Position numbers and translations under genes: made by a program. Below, one piece after another: positions 8,326-16,421 of a DNA stretch of 37,565 nt. The DNA comes from an uncultured Clostridia bacterium (GTDB taxonomy: Bacteria; Bacillota; Dehalobacteriia; UBA4068; CALXSR01). Positions within the stretch are counted from its first letter, which is position 1; each line of letters begins with the position of its first letter. The stretch is taken from assembly GCA_944391215.1 (NCBI GenBank), contig CALXSR010000029.1, forward strand, positions 1 through 37,565. Reading direction: 5' to 3'. Below the pieces are notes generated by a model, which worked only from the letters and a program-made list of their open reading frames with translations, ran no database searches and had not been told where the DNA came from.

Positions 8326-8356
8326 GGTTCTGCTCTTAATGAGCAGAACCTTTTTT
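8326..8356 (+). terminator. Terminator of alr
   Basis: Perfect 10-bp arms GGTTCTGCTC/GAGCAGAACC with loop TTAAT and a T6 run. It overlaps the end of the convergent AraC gene. Confidence 0.85.
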
Positions 8357-9071
8357 ATGATTTATTTTCCTTTTCCCATTGTAAACGATAGGAGATGGGG
8401 GAAATCCCTTCTGCTTCCTTAAAGGCACGACAAAAAGATGCATTGGAATTATAACCTACCTGCATGGCAATTTCTATCATTCGATAATGCGTAGTCTGTA
8501 ATAGTTCTTTGGCCTTTTCTAGTCTTACCTGTCTTAAATAGGCGGACGGTTTTTGCCCAGTTTTCTTTTTGAACCAATCCGTAAAGTGAGAAACATTATA
8601 ATTTTCTAACTGAGCCAGCATTTCTACGGTAATCGGTTCGCTAAAATGCTCCCGAATATAACGTAATGACTTTAATCCATTGCATTCAATTAATTTATCA
8701 TATAAATAATAATATAAATAACGGATGGAATCGCTTTCTGGGTTGCGTTTAATTTCTGTTTTAATCAAAGCAATCAAAGGGATCAGTACCCCTTCAACCG
8801 GTAATATCACCTGACTATCCAAAATTTCTAAATCGCTTTTTTTTATCATGCTATCTGGAATATTGATTGTAATGACTTCTGCCGCACAAAGACAATGGTG
8901 ATACTGGTTGGGAGCAATAAAACAGAGTTGTTGGTTATTGATACGGAAGTTTCTTTCTTTATAAGTTAAATTTAATATTTGGGTTAAAGGTAAGAGAATA
9001 TGTGCATGGGTATGTATGTGTCCATGCGGACTTAAACTTGGTTCCAATACTTTGCAATCCAGCTTTGACAT
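8355..9071 (-). CDS. AraC family transcriptional regulator
   Basis: A 238-residue regulator. The N-terminal ~130 residues look like a cupin-type sensor (a histidine-rich start with HGHIHTHAHILLPL, then short strands). The C-terminal ~100 residues form the two helix-turn-helix AraC domain: EPITVEMLAQLENYNVSHF, then AKELLQTTHYRMIEIAMQVG and SNASFCRAFKEAEGISP. On the minus strand AAAGGAGGTTGGCAA precedes the ATG at 9069-9071. It is divergent from the pyrroline-5-carboxylate dehydrogenase gene across 218 bases. Control of that gene in response to an amino acid or aldehyde is a reasonable inference but not shown by the sequence. Confidence 0.9.
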   Translation of the reverse strand: MSKLDCKVLEPSLSPHGHIHTHAHILLPLTQILNLTYKERNFRINNQQLCFIAPNQYHHCLCAAEVITINIPDSMIKKSDLEILDSQVILPVEGVLIPLIALIKTEIKRNPESDSIRYLYYYLYDKLIECNGLKSLRYIREHFSEPITVEMLAQLENYNVSHFTDWFKKKTGQKPSAYLRQVRLEKAKELLQTTHYRMIEIAMQVGYNSNASFCRAFKEAEGISPISYRLQWEKENKS

Positions 9072-9289
9072 TTGCCAACCTCCTTTTTATTACAAAGGCG
9101 AGAAATTGTTAAAGTAGTCGCAAAAAAATGCGAACTCTTTTCCTTTTCTTTGTGCTATGATTAAGAAAGAAAAAGAAAATAAGGCTGTTTAAAAGCCTTT
9201 TTCTTGCTATTAGTTTTATTATAGCTTTTTCTTTTTTGTTTTACAATGAAAATGAGAAAATGTAAAAAAATACAAGGAGGTTGATGAAA

Positions 9290-10918
9290 ATGACCAATGC
9301 TTATTTTCATATTCCACAACCCAAAAACGAACCCTGTCGGGCTTATTTGCCGGGTAGTATTGAAAAAGCGGCTTTAAAAGCGGAACTGAAAAAACAAAGT
9401 GAACAAAGGATTACCATACCTTTAATTATTGGCGGCAAAGAAATTTATACGGAAAAAACGGTACCGGTTGTTATGCCGCATGACCATCAGCATGTTTTGG
9501 CCGATTGTTGTTTGGCTGGGGAAAAAGAATTAAAAATGGCCATAGATGCGGCTTTAGCAGCTAAAAAAGAATGGGAAATGATGCCCTGGGAACATCGGGC
9601 GGCTATTTTCCTAAAAGCTGCCGATCTGTTAGCGGGTCCATATCGTGATCAATTGAATGCTGCTACCATGTTGGGACAAAGTAAAACAGCTTATCAGGCG
9701 GAGATTGATTCGGCTTGTGAATTGATTGACTTTTTGCGCTATAATACTTACTTTGCGGAACAAATCTTTACCCAACAACCGGAAAATAGCGCCGGTGTTT
9801 GGAATCGGGAAGTTTACCGGCCTTTAGACGGTTTTATTGTGGCGATTACTCCCTTTAATTTTACTTCTATTGGCGGTAATTTGGAAACGGCTCCGGCTTT
9901 GGTGGGCAATACCGTGGTTTGGAAACCATCCACTACAGCGGCGCTTTCCAATTACTATTTTATGAAATTGCTTATGGCTGCTGGTTTACCTGCCGGTGTG
10001 ATTAACTTTATCCCAAGCCGCGGTAGTGATGTCAGCAAGTATGTATTAAGTCATCCGCAATTATCCGGTTGCCATTTTACCGGTTCTACGGCGGTATTCC
10101 AAAGCATTTGGGCGCAAGTAGGGGAAAATATTCATGATTATGTTTCTTATCCGCGTTTGGTTGGAGAAACTGGCGGGAAAGATTTTGTTTTTGCCCATAA
10201 AAGTGCGGATATCGAACCATTGGTAGCTGCCTTAGTGCGCGGGGCTTTTGAATATCAAGGACAAAAATGTTCTGCTGCTTCCAGGGCTTTTATTCCTGTT
10301 AGTATTTGGCCGCAAGTGCAAAAAAGATTATTAGAGGAAACTGCCCAATTAAAAGTGGGAGATGTGCAAAACTTTACCAATTTTATGGGCGCTGTTATTG
10401 ATAAAAAATCTTTTGATAATATTGTTACCTATATTGAAAATGCCAAAAAAGATGAAGATGCGGAATTGCTTTGCGGTGGATATGATGATAGTGTCGGTTA
10501 TTTTGTCCAGCCTACTATTATCAAAGCATTAAAACCGGATTATGCTTCTATGGTAGAAGAAATTTTTGGGCCGGTGCTTTCCATTTATGTTTATGATGAC
10601 GATAAATTGGCTGAAACTTTACAAGCCTGCGATTCTGCTTCTGCGTATGCTTTAACCGGGGCTATTTTTGCCCAAGACCGGCAAGCGATTATTGATATGG
10701 AAATCGCTTTACGCAATGCTGCTGGGAATTTTTACATCAATGATAAACCTACGGGCGCTGTGGTCGGGCAACAGCCTTTTGGTGGAGCTCGTGCTTCTGG
10801 AACCAATGATAAAGCTGGCAGCGCAATGAATCTGTATCGCTGGTTAAGCGTACGTTCCATTAAAGAAAATTTTGTGCCCTCTAGCGCTATTGATTATCCT
10901 TTTATGGCTGAAGAATAA
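9290..10918 (+). CDS. pruA: L-glutamate gamma-semialdehyde (1-pyrroline-5-carboxylate) dehydrogenase
   Basis: This ALDH-superfamily enzyme oxidises glutamate semialdehyde (from proline, ornithine or arginine breakdown) to glutamate with NAD. Visible motifs are AITPFNFTSIGGN (cofactor-binding entry), VGETGGKDFVFAH (general-base Glu), GQKCSAASRAF (catalytic Cys), EEIFGPVL and the P5CDH-specific tail GAVVGQQPFGGARASGTND. ATG 9290 is preferred: AAGGAGG ends 9 bases before it, while ATG 9284 is only 3 bases away and TTG 9281 abuts the site. Length (542) matches the stand-alone P5CDH group. No proline dehydrogenase is seen nearby, so the aldehyde may come from ornithine or from a gene elsewhere. 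The divergent AraC gene is a candidate regulator. Confidence 0.93.
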   Translation: MTNAYFHIPQPKNEPCRAYLPGSIEKAALKAELKKQSEQRITIPLIIGGKEIYTEKTVPVVMPHDHQHVLADCCLAGEKELKMAIDAALAAKKEWEMMPWEHRAAIFLKAADLLAGPYRDQLNAATMLGQSKTAYQAEIDSACELIDFLRYNTYFAEQIFTQQPENSAGVWNREVYRPLDGFIVAITPFNFTSIGGNLETAPALVGNTVVWKPSTTAALSNYYFMKLLMAAGLPAGVINFIPSRGSDVSKYVLSHPQLSGCHFTGSTAVFQSIWAQVGENIHDYVSYPRLVGETGGKDFVFAHKSADIEPLVAALVRGAFEYQGQKCSAASRAFIPVSIWPQVQKRLLEETAQLKVGDVQNFTNFMGAVIDKKSFDNIVTYIENAKKDEDAELLCGGYDDSVGYFVQPTIIKALKPDYASMVEEIFGPVLSIYVYDDDKLAETLQACDSASAYALTGAIFAQDRQAIIDMEIALRNAAGNFYINDKPTGAVVGQQPFGGARASGTNDKAGSAMNLYRWLSVRSIKENFVPSSAIDYPFMAEE

Positions 10919-10954
10919 AAAATAGCGATCTATAAATAAAACTATTGATAAACG

Positions 10955-10987
10955 AAAAGGCGTTGAGCATTGCTCAGCGCCTTTTTC
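10955..10987. terminator. Shared terminator of the P5C dehydrogenase and convergent aminotransferase genes
   Basis: AAAAGGCGTTGAGCA pairs with TGCTCAGCGCCTTTT with one G-T wobble and a minimal loop. The A run on the left and T run on the right suit both directions. Confidence 0.85.
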
Positions 10988-11009
10988 TTGTCAAGATTCA
11001 ATTTATCGT

Positions 11010-12122
11010 TTAATTCTTTCTGGTATCTTCAATCGCTTTTAATAAGTTTAACATTCCTTGGCGTAATTCTTCTTTTTTCGGCCAGGCATAACCGATGCGG
11101 AAGTAACGATCGCTCATGTCAAACCATTTGCCAGGACCGACAAATACGCCATATTTATGATTGAGGCAATCATAAAATTCTTTGGTATCAATTTCAATTT
11201 CTTCTTTGATTCTAGGGAAGCAAACTACCCCGCCTTGCGGTTTTACCCATTCCAAAACATTTTGATTTTCCATAATTTCAGTTAAAATAGCTAATTTTTC
11301 TGCAATATCCGCTTTAATCGGTTTTAATAATTCTTCTCTTTTGCTTAACACTTGGTAAGCGCACTCTTCGTCTACCACCGAACCACAAATGCAAACTTGT
11401 TCTTTGGTGGCAATTACTTTGTCTAATAATTCACGGTTTTTCGAAACCATCCAACCGGTACGAATACCGGGTACGCCGATGGCTTTCGATAAAGATTCAA
11501 TGCAGATACCATATTTGCTCATAGAAGAAACGTGCGGTAATCTTTGGCCATTGGTTAAATCACCATATGTTTCATCCACCATTAAGTAAGTACCATTGGC
11601 TTCACAAGCTTTCATCAATTTGGCGATATCTTCCGCTGTTGTCATAACGCCGGTAGGATTATGGGGATAAGTAATGTTCACCAATTTGGTTTCTGGGCGG
11701 AGCATTGAGATGAGTTGGTCAACGTCCATACGGAACCCTTCTTCGAATTTTAAACCATAAAGATCTACTTGACAGCCTAAAGAACGAGGAATTTCAATAT
11801 TAGCCGGGTAATTCGGATGCATGATTAAAACATGGTCCCCAGGCATAAGAATGGCGCTATAAATTAAAAATAAGGACATGCAAGCCCCGATTGTGACAAT
11901 CACTTCGTCCTCTTTGGCATCATACATTTTGCCAATTACTTGACGCAATTCTTTTTTCCCTAAGTGATCTCCATAACAAAGTAATAAGTCTTGCGAAAGT
12001 TGAATGCCTACATCGGTCATGGTTTTATCGGTCGTGGAGCTTTCGGTTAGATTATATTTAATATTTTCATAACCGTATTCTTCCGGCGATTCTTTTTCAA
12101 TCCACATTCTGTTAAACTGCAT
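11010..12122 (-). CDS. PLP-dependent class I/II aminotransferase
   Basis: A 370-residue fold-type I aminotransferase. The PLP-binding residues are visible: Asn in TYPHNPTGV, Asp and Tyr in MVDETYGD, the Schiff-base Lys in SLSKAIGVPGIRTGW and the substrate carboxylate-binding Arg in YFRIGYAWP. The family includes aspartate, aromatic and alanine aminotransferases and capreomycidine-synthase-like enzymes; substrate specificity is not readable. The ATG at 12120-12122 has AATGGAGGTTTTACT upstream on the minus strand. It is monocistronic, convergent with the P5C dehydrogenase and divergent from metY. A role in amino-acid fermentation together with glutamate as amino donor fits the neighbourhood but is inference. 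Confidence 0.88.
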   Translation of the reverse strand: MQFNRMWIEKESPEEYGYENIKYNLTESSTTDKTMTDVGIQLSQDLLLCYGDHLGKKELRQVIGKMYDAKEDEVIVTIGACMSLFLIYSAILMPGDHVLIMHPNYPANIEIPRSLGCQVDLYGLKFEEGFRMDVDQLISMLRPETKLVNITYPHNPTGVMTTAEDIAKLMKACEANGTYLMVDETYGDLTNGQRLPHVSSMSKYGICIESLSKAIGVPGIRTGWMVSKNRELLDKVIATKEQVCICGSVVDEECAYQVLSKREELLKPIKADIAEKLAILTEIMENQNVLEWVKPQGGVVCFPRIKEEIEIDTKEFYDCLNHKYGVFVGPGKWFDMSDRYFRIGYAWPKKEELRQGMLNLLKAIEDTRKN

Positions 12123-12171
12123 AGTAAAACCTCCATTTTTTCTTCATTATCATGATTATCCTATTATTTTT

Positions 12172-12200
12172 ATTATAAAAAATATTCAGTCAATAGTCAA
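12172..12200 (-). promoter_or_regulatory. Promoter of the aminotransferase gene
   Basis: On the minus strand TTGACT (12195-12200), a 17-bp spacer and TATAAT (12172-12177). A second TTGACT copy lies inside the spacer, 7 bases further in. The start codon is 50 bases past the -10. Confidence 0.7.
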
Positions 12201-12303
12201 TTATGGGGCATTTATTCTATAAAAGGCACAAAAAAACGCGCTGCCTATTTGTAAAAATTACAAAATTAAATGGCTGCTATCGTTTTTATAAAACAAATTT
12301 TTA

Positions 12304-12332
12304 TTGACAGCAAGACCTGACAACCATATAAT
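12304..12332 (+). promoter_or_regulatory. Consensus promoter of metY
   Basis: Perfect TTGACA (12304-12309), 17-bp spacer and perfect TATAAT (12327-12332), 50 bases before the start codon. Such a strong promoter would normally need a repressor; see the dyad across the start site. Confidence 0.85.
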
Positions 12333-12354
12333 GAACTTTATAATTCTATGGTTG
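12321..12354 (+). promoter_or_regulatory. Operator-like dyad over the metY transcription start
   Basis: CAACCATA (12321-12328) and TATGGTTG (12347-12354) are perfect inverted arms 18 bases apart. The dyad starts in the spacer, overlaps the -10 box and is centred near the expected +1. No T-box or S-box structure was recognised in the short leader. The binding protein is unknown. Confidence 0.5.
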
Positions 12355-12381
12355 ATAAAGCGTTTAAAGGAGGGTTCTTTT

Positions 12382-13644
12382 ATGAAAGATGAAACAAAAT
12401 GCCTGCATTCCGGTTATACTCCTAAAAATGGAGAACCAAGGGTTGTGCCTATTTGCCAAAGCACCACTTATACTTTTGATTCTACGGAACATATCGGTCA
12501 ATTATTTGATATGCCGACGGCTCATATGTATTCCCGTTTTTCCAATCCTACGGTTGAGGCAGTAGAAAAGAAGATTGCCGATTTGGAAGGCGGCGTGGGG
12601 GCGATGTGTACTTCTTCTGGGCAGGCAGCCTCCTTGCTTTCTATTTTAAATATTTGTTCTTCCGGCGATAGCTTTATCAGTACTGCTACGATTTATGGCG
12701 GTACCGTAAATTTATTTGCTGTAACATTAAAACGGTTTGGAATAGAATGTATTTTTGTTGATCCGGATGCGCCGGCGGAAGAAGTGCAAAAGAAATTTAA
12801 ACCCAATACCAAGGCAATTTTTGGCGAAACATTGGCTAATCCAGCTTTGGCTGTTTTAGATATTCAAAAATGGGTGGCGATTGCTCATAAAAACAAGGTG
12901 CCTTTGATTATTGATAATACTTTTGCCACACCTTTTTTATGCAAACCAATTGCTTTTGGTGCTGATATTGTAATTCATTCTACCACCAAATATATGGATG
13001 GGCACGCTTTACAAGTGGGTGGCGTGATTGTAGATAGCGGTAATTTTGACTGGAGCAATGGCAACTATCCAGAATTTACCACACCAGATGAATCCTATCA
13101 TGGTGTGGTTTATACGAGGGATTTTGGCAAAGCGGCTTATATTGTTAAAAATAGAATGCAGTTAATGCGAGATTTTGGCTGTTATCCAGCAGCCCATTCG
13201 GCTTTCCTTTTAAATTTGGGTTTGGAAACTTTACCCATTCGTATGGAGCGTTATTGTCAAAATGCCAAAATAGTGGCGGAGCATTTCCAACAGTCTGATA
13301 AGATTGCGAAGGTAGTTTACCCAGGCTTAAAAGGCGATAAATATTATGATTTAGCGCAAACCTATTTACCAAAAGGGACCAGTGGCGTGGTATCCATTAC
13401 CATAAAAGGCGGTAGGGAAAATGCGGTGAAATTTATGGATGGATTAAAATTGGCTTCTAATGAAGTGCATGTGGCTGATATTAGAACCTGTGTTTTACAT
13501 CCGGCTAGCGCTACGCATCGCCAATTAACCGATGAGCAGTTGGTTGCCGCCGGCATTAATCCGGGTTTAATTCGTTTTTCAGTTGGCTTGGAAAATATTG
13601 AGGATATTCTGGCCGATATTGACCAAAGTTTAGCGCAAATATAA
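12382..13644 (+). CDS. metY: O-acetylhomoserine sulfhydrylase-type Cys/Met metabolism PLP enzyme
   Basis: This enzyme most likely joins O-acetylhomoserine with sulfide (or methanethiol) to give homocysteine (or methionine). Family features are SRFSNPTVEAVEKKIADLEGG near residue 52, the PLP-lysine motif VIHSTTKYMDGH near residue 200, the MetY-type insertion FDWSNGNYPEFTTPDESYHG, and GLETLPIRMERYCQNA. Length from ATG 12382 is 420, right for MetY. This start has AAAGGAGGG 8 bases upstream; the frame is open 26 codons further but that part overlaps the promoter. Methionine gamma-lyase is a related alternative, but the insertion argues for the sulfhydrylase group. A GNAT gene follows after 26 bases, probably in the same transcript. 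Confidence 0.82.
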   Translation: MKDETKCLHSGYTPKNGEPRVVPICQSTTYTFDSTEHIGQLFDMPTAHMYSRFSNPTVEAVEKKIADLEGGVGAMCTSSGQAASLLSILNICSSGDSFISTATIYGGTVNLFAVTLKRFGIECIFVDPDAPAEEVQKKFKPNTKAIFGETLANPALAVLDIQKWVAIAHKNKVPLIIDNTFATPFLCKPIAFGADIVIHSTTKYMDGHALQVGGVIVDSGNFDWSNGNYPEFTTPDESYHGVVYTRDFGKAAYIVKNRMQLMRDFGCYPAAHSAFLLNLGLETLPIRMERYCQNAKIVAEHFQQSDKIAKVVYPGLKGDKYYDLAQTYLPKGTSGVVSITIKGGRENAVKFMDGLKLASNEVHVADIRTCVLHPASATHRQLTDEQLVAAGINPGLIRFSVGLENIEDILADIDQSLAQI

Positions 13645-13670
13645 AAGAATAGAATAAAGGGGGACTTTAT

Positions 13671-14222
13671 TTGACAGAGTATTTCCTGGAAAAAGATAAT
13701 TTAGGTTTTCGTAAAACCATTTTTGCGGATTGTGAAAAATTTGCTCGCTGGGAAAAGCAAGAATTCATTATGAAGTCCTTTTCTATCAGCTCTAATCATT
13801 GTTATGAAGATGTTTTGCGAGATTTTTTTGCCAGGGAAACAGATCCGACTACATTGCAATTAACCATGATAGACAAAGAAACGGATACTGTTTTTGGACG
13901 AATCATTGTAAGCGCTATGAATAGCAGATTGCGTACGGCAGATATTTGGCGTATTTATATTGGTGATCCAGCCTATTTGCGTAAGGGGTTGGGGGAGAAA
14001 GCGATGTTGCTTTTGCTGGAATATCTTTTTCAGCATTTGCATATGGAAAGAGTTACTTTAGATCATTATCTTGATAATGAAAGAGCGGCAGCATTATATC
14101 AAAAACTGGGCTTTCAGTCTGAAGGGATTCAAAGACATGTTACCATAAGAGATGGGAAATATTTTGATTTACATTTGATGTCGATGTTAAGAGAAGAATA
14201 TGAAAAATTATATTTAGGTTAA
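13671..14222 (+). CDS. GNAT family N-acetyltransferase
   Basis: A 183-residue acetyl-CoA-dependent acyltransferase. The acetyl-CoA pyrophosphate loop is RKGLGEKAMLLLLEY near residues 104-118, followed by LDNERAAALYQKLGFQSEG, the typical motif B region of RimJ/RimL-like GNATs. The start is TTG 13671 with AAAGGGGGAC about 8 bases upstream; no ATG is better placed. It lies 26 bases after metY and shares its downstream terminator, so it is likely co-transcribed. The substrate (amino acid, peptide N-terminus or small amine) is not identifiable. Confidence 0.85.
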   Translation: MTEYFLEKDNLGFRKTIFADCEKFARWEKQEFIMKSFSISSNHCYEDVLRDFFARETDPTTLQLTMIDKETDTVFGRIIVSAMNSRLRTADIWRIYIGDPAYLRKGLGEKAMLLLLEYLFQHLHMERVTLDHYLDNERAAALYQKLGFQSEGIQRHVTIRDGKYFDLHLMSMLREEYEKLYLG

Positions 14223-14250
14223 AAAAGGCCGTTAGGAACGGCCTTTTTTA
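14223..14250 (+). terminator. Terminator of the metY-GNAT operon
   Basis: AAAAGGCCGTT pairs with AACGGCCTTTT around an AGG loop, followed by more T. The left arm starts right after the stop codon. Confidence 0.85.
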
Positions 14251-14573
14251 TATTTTATGTCATCGCAATCTGGGGCTTATTTTACGGTTTTCTGCCATAT
14301 TGGATGGCGAGGAGAAGCTACAGATGATCCGTATTTGCTTTATGTAAGCTGGTAAATAAAAAATAGCGGTTATATAAAGTGCTCTGCTTTTGGCTCCTAT
14401 TTGTGATGGGTGGTAGAAATAGTAAATGTAGTAAAATCAGTAAGATAAGGTTATCTATTATTATGTTAAAGGACTTGTTATCAATTAGACCGTATTATTA
14501 ATGATTGAGAAAGCCTATTTGCAGCGCCTGGTGATTTTTCCTATTATTGATAGGGCTATTAGGGAAAATTTTA
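14251..14573. other. Gene-free stretch before the peroxide-defence operon
   Basis: I see no supported gene. A 31-codon open frame begins at ATG 14258 and ends at TAA 14351-14353, but it has no ribosome binding site or recognisable motif. The short hairpin CCTATtattGATAGG near 14540 is too weak to call. Confidence 0.4.
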
Positions 14574-14602
14574 TTGACAACTGCCAGGAAGAAAATTATA
14601 AT
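14574..14602 (+). promoter_or_regulatory. Consensus promoter of the rubredoxin-perR-rubrerythrin operon
   Basis: TTGACA (14574-14579), 17-bp spacer and TATAAT (14597-14602), both perfect matches, 44 bases before the start codon. Confidence 0.85.
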
Positions 14603-14625
14603 AATAGTAATTATTATTGATATAA
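14596..14625 (+). promoter_or_regulatory. Two PerR-box-like operators
   Basis: TTATAATAATAGTAA (14596-14610) matches the PerR box TTATAATNATTATAA at all but two positions and covers the -10 element. TTATTATTGATATAA (14611-14625) follows immediately with three mismatches. Since a PerR/Fur-type gene is in the operon, autorepression relieved by peroxide is inferred. The AT-rich context makes chance matches easier, so the second box is less certain. Confidence 0.65.
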
Positions 14626-14646
14626 TAATAGAGAGGGAGGGTAAAA

Positions 14647-15285
14647 ATGGATCTTAGCGTTTTGCATCAAATTACTTATGGTATGTATGTGGTTGGCGTA
14701 AATGATAATGGCCGCCCTGCTGGTTGCGTTATTAATACGCTTTGCCAAATTACCAGTGAAAATCCGACAATTGCCATTAGCATGAATAAAAATAACTATA
14801 CTTTTGCAGTGATAGAAAGGACGAAGCGGTTTAGCATTTCTATCCTATCAGAGGATACGAACCCCAATATCATTGCTGGTTTTGGTTTTAGAAGCGGAAA
14901 AGATACCGATAAGTTTGCCGGTACTTCTTATACGATGGAAGATAATTTGCCTTTACTAAGAGAAGCTTTTTGTGGTGGCCTTTTATGCGATGTTATTTCT
15001 ATGACCGATATGGAAACGCATATGGTGATTATTGCCCGTTTGCGTGATACGATTGCCGGAACACATAAAAACCCCATGACTTATTCTTACTATCATCGGG
15101 TAATCAAAGGGAAAGCGCCCAAAAATGCTCCGACCTATCAGGAGGAAAAGGAATCAGATTCTGTAAATTTGCGCTATACTTGCAGTGTTTGTGGTTGGGT
15201 ATACGAAGGCGATATCAATCGAGAACCGGAAGACTATGTTTGCCCAATTTGTGGCGCCCCCAAAAGCGCTTTTAAAAAATTGTAA
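14647..15285 (+). CDS. Flavin reductase-rubredoxin fusion (high-molecular-weight rubredoxin type)
   Basis: A 212-residue electron carrier with two parts. Residues 1-150 are a flavin-reductase-like FMN-binding domain (LHQITYGMYVVGVNDNGRPA at the start, then GRSGK-like FGFRSGKDTDKFAGT). Residues about 175-212 form a rubredoxin domain with iron ligands in CSVCGWVYEGD and CPICGAPKSAF. Such fusions (Hrb of Moorella) pass electrons from NAD(P)H to oxygen- and NO-reducing flavoproteins; here rubrerythrin two genes downstream is a likely acceptor. ATG 14647 follows GAGAGGGAGGG. It is the first gene of the operon and is preceded by PerR-like operators. No FprA-type flavodiiron gene is in the window. 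Confidence 0.88.
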   Translation: MDLSVLHQITYGMYVVGVNDNGRPAGCVINTLCQITSENPTIAISMNKNNYTFAVIERTKRFSISILSEDTNPNIIAGFGFRSGKDTDKFAGTSYTMEDNLPLLREAFCGGLLCDVISMTDMETHMVIIARLRDTIAGTHKNPMTYSYYHRVIKGKAPKNAPTYQEEKESDSVNLRYTCSVCGWVYEGDINREPEDYVCPICGAPKSAFKKL

Positions 15286-15319
15286 ATTTTGTCAAAAACA
15301 GATAGGAATATGAGAGAAA

Positions 15320-15718
15320 ATGATGAAGTATTCCAAACAGAGGGAATTCATTTATGACGCGATCTGTCGGGAAACCGCACTGGGATGCCATGTTACGGTA
15401 GATAGGTTGTATGAAATTGTAAAACCAGAAATGCCTATGATAAGTTTGGGAACCATTTACCGCAATTTGCGCATTTTAGAGAATGGTTATCGGATCCGCA
15501 AGGTAGTTGTACCGGAGGGGAATGATCGTTATGAAAGTCGATTAGAAGCGCATGACCATTTGCTTTGCACCTGCTGTGGTAAGATTGTTGATATGGTATT
15601 GCCCAAGACAATCGATTTTGCTGATTTTGCTCAAGAAAAAGGATTTTTATTGCAGGACCATATTTTGCTTTTGAAAGGCGTTTGTGCTGAATGCCAAAAA
15701 AAAATAGCTGAAGAATAA
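15320..15718 (+). CDS. perR: Fur family regulator, PerR-like
   Basis: A 132-residue metal-dependent repressor. The N-terminal winged helix contains [11 protein letters not shown] (recognition helix). The regulatory metal site can be aligned with B. subtilis PerR by spacing: His24, Glu72, His78, His80 and Asp91 fall at the positions of His37, Asp85, His91, His93 and Asp104. Asp91 in CGKIVD is the residue that usually distinguishes peroxide sensors from Fur; position 72 is Glu instead of Asp. Structural zinc cysteines are in CTCCGK and CAEC. It sits 34 bases after the rubredoxin fusion and 47 bases before rubrerythrin, which supports peroxide sensing. A Fur or Zur role cannot be excluded. Confidence 0.82.
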   Translation: MMKYSKQREFIYDAICRETALGCHVTVDRLYEIVKPEMPMISLGTIYRNLRILENGYRIRKVVVPEGNDRYESRLEAHDHLLCTCCGKIVDMVLPKTIDFADFAQEKGFLLQDHILLLKGVCAECQKKIAEE

Positions 15719-15765
15719 TACCAACGCCATACAAAATAAAAAGAAAAGAAATGGAGAGTGTTAAC

Positions 15766-16308
15766 ATGGAATTAAAAGGATCGAAAACGGAAGCCAACTT
15801 AAAGGCAGCTTTTGCTGGGGAGTCTCAAGCCAGAAATAAGTATACTTATTATGCTTCGAAAGCCAAAAAAGAAGGATATGAACAAATTGCGGCTTTATTT
15901 ACGGAAACAGCTAATAATGAAAAAGAACATGCAAAAATTTGGTTTAAATTGTTGCAAGAAAATGGTGAGATTGCCGATACTGCTACCAATTTAAAAGACG
16001 CTGCCGCCGGTGAAAATTATGAATGGACGGATATGTATGCTAGCTTTGCTAAAGAAGCTCGGGCAGAGGGTTTTGATCAAATTGCTGCTTTGTTTGAAGG
16101 CGTAGCAAAAATTGAAAAAGAACATGAAGAACGGTATCTTGCTTTGTTAAATAATGTAGAAAAAGAATTGGTATTTTCCAGAGACGGCGAAATGGTATGG
16201 CAATGCGCAAATTGCGGTCATATTCATGTCGGGAAAAAAGCACCTTCCGTTTGCCCTGTTTGCGCCCACCCGCAAGCTTATTTCCAAATTAGAGCAAACA
16301 ATTATTAA
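15766..16308 (+). CDS. rbr: Rubrerythrin
   Basis: This is an NADH-dependent peroxidase of anaerobes that reduces hydrogen peroxide to water at a diiron site. The four-helix ferritin-like domain shows the iron ligands in [23 protein letters not shown] and IEKEHEERY. The C-terminal rubredoxin-type domain has CANCGH and CPVCAHP. ATG 15766 is chosen because GGAGAG lies 8 bases before it and the protein then begins [12 protein letters not shown] as rubrerythrins do; ATG 15751 overlaps the ribosome binding site. Length is 180 residues, normal for the family. It is the last gene of the Hrb-PerR-Rbr operon, and electrons are presumably supplied by the rubredoxin fusion. Confidence 0.96.
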   Translation: MELKGSKTEANLKAAFAGESQARNKYTYYASKAKKEGYEQIAALFTETANNEKEHAKIWFKLLQENGEIADTATNLKDAAAGENYEWTDMYASFAKEARAEGFDQIAALFEGVAKIEKEHEERYLALLNNVEKELVFSRDGEMVWQCANCGHIHVGKKAPSVCPVCAHPQAYFQIRANNY

Positions 16309-16325
16309 ACAAAATTTTTATCAAG

Positions 16326-16351
16326 CCGCGCATAAAAATGCGCGGTTTTTT
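16326..16351 (+). terminator. Terminator after rubrerythrin
   Basis: CCGCGCAT/ATGCGCGG arms, AAAA loop, T6 run. Confidence 0.88.
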
Positions 16352-16367
16352 GATATTTGGGAACCGT

Positions 16368-16399
16368 TTGACATTTTTTAGGGTCTATTAGTGATAGAC
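16368..16399 (+). promoter_or_regulatory. Promoter and dyad of the lipoprotein operon
   Basis: A perfect TTGACA (16368-16373) lies 18 bases before a poor -10, TGATAG (16392-16397). An inverted repeat GTCTAT (16383-16388)/ATAGAC (16394-16399) overlaps the -10, suggesting either a repressor site or activator dependence. Confidence 0.45.
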
Positions 16400-16421
16400 T
16401 AGGAAAAAAGGAGGGCATATT

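Noticed and set aside
12122..12381. Search for a T-box or SAM riboswitch ahead of metY
   Set aside because: The leader after the consensus promoter is only about 40 nt, too short for either structure, and none of the conserved motifs is present.
14258..14353. 31-codon + strand frame in the gene-free stretch before the peroxide operon
   Set aside because: No ribosome binding site, no motif, and it starts right after a terminator.
15435..15797. Minus-strand ORF of 120 codons
   Set aside because: Opposite the PerR-like gene and the start of rubrerythrin; no motif and no promoter.
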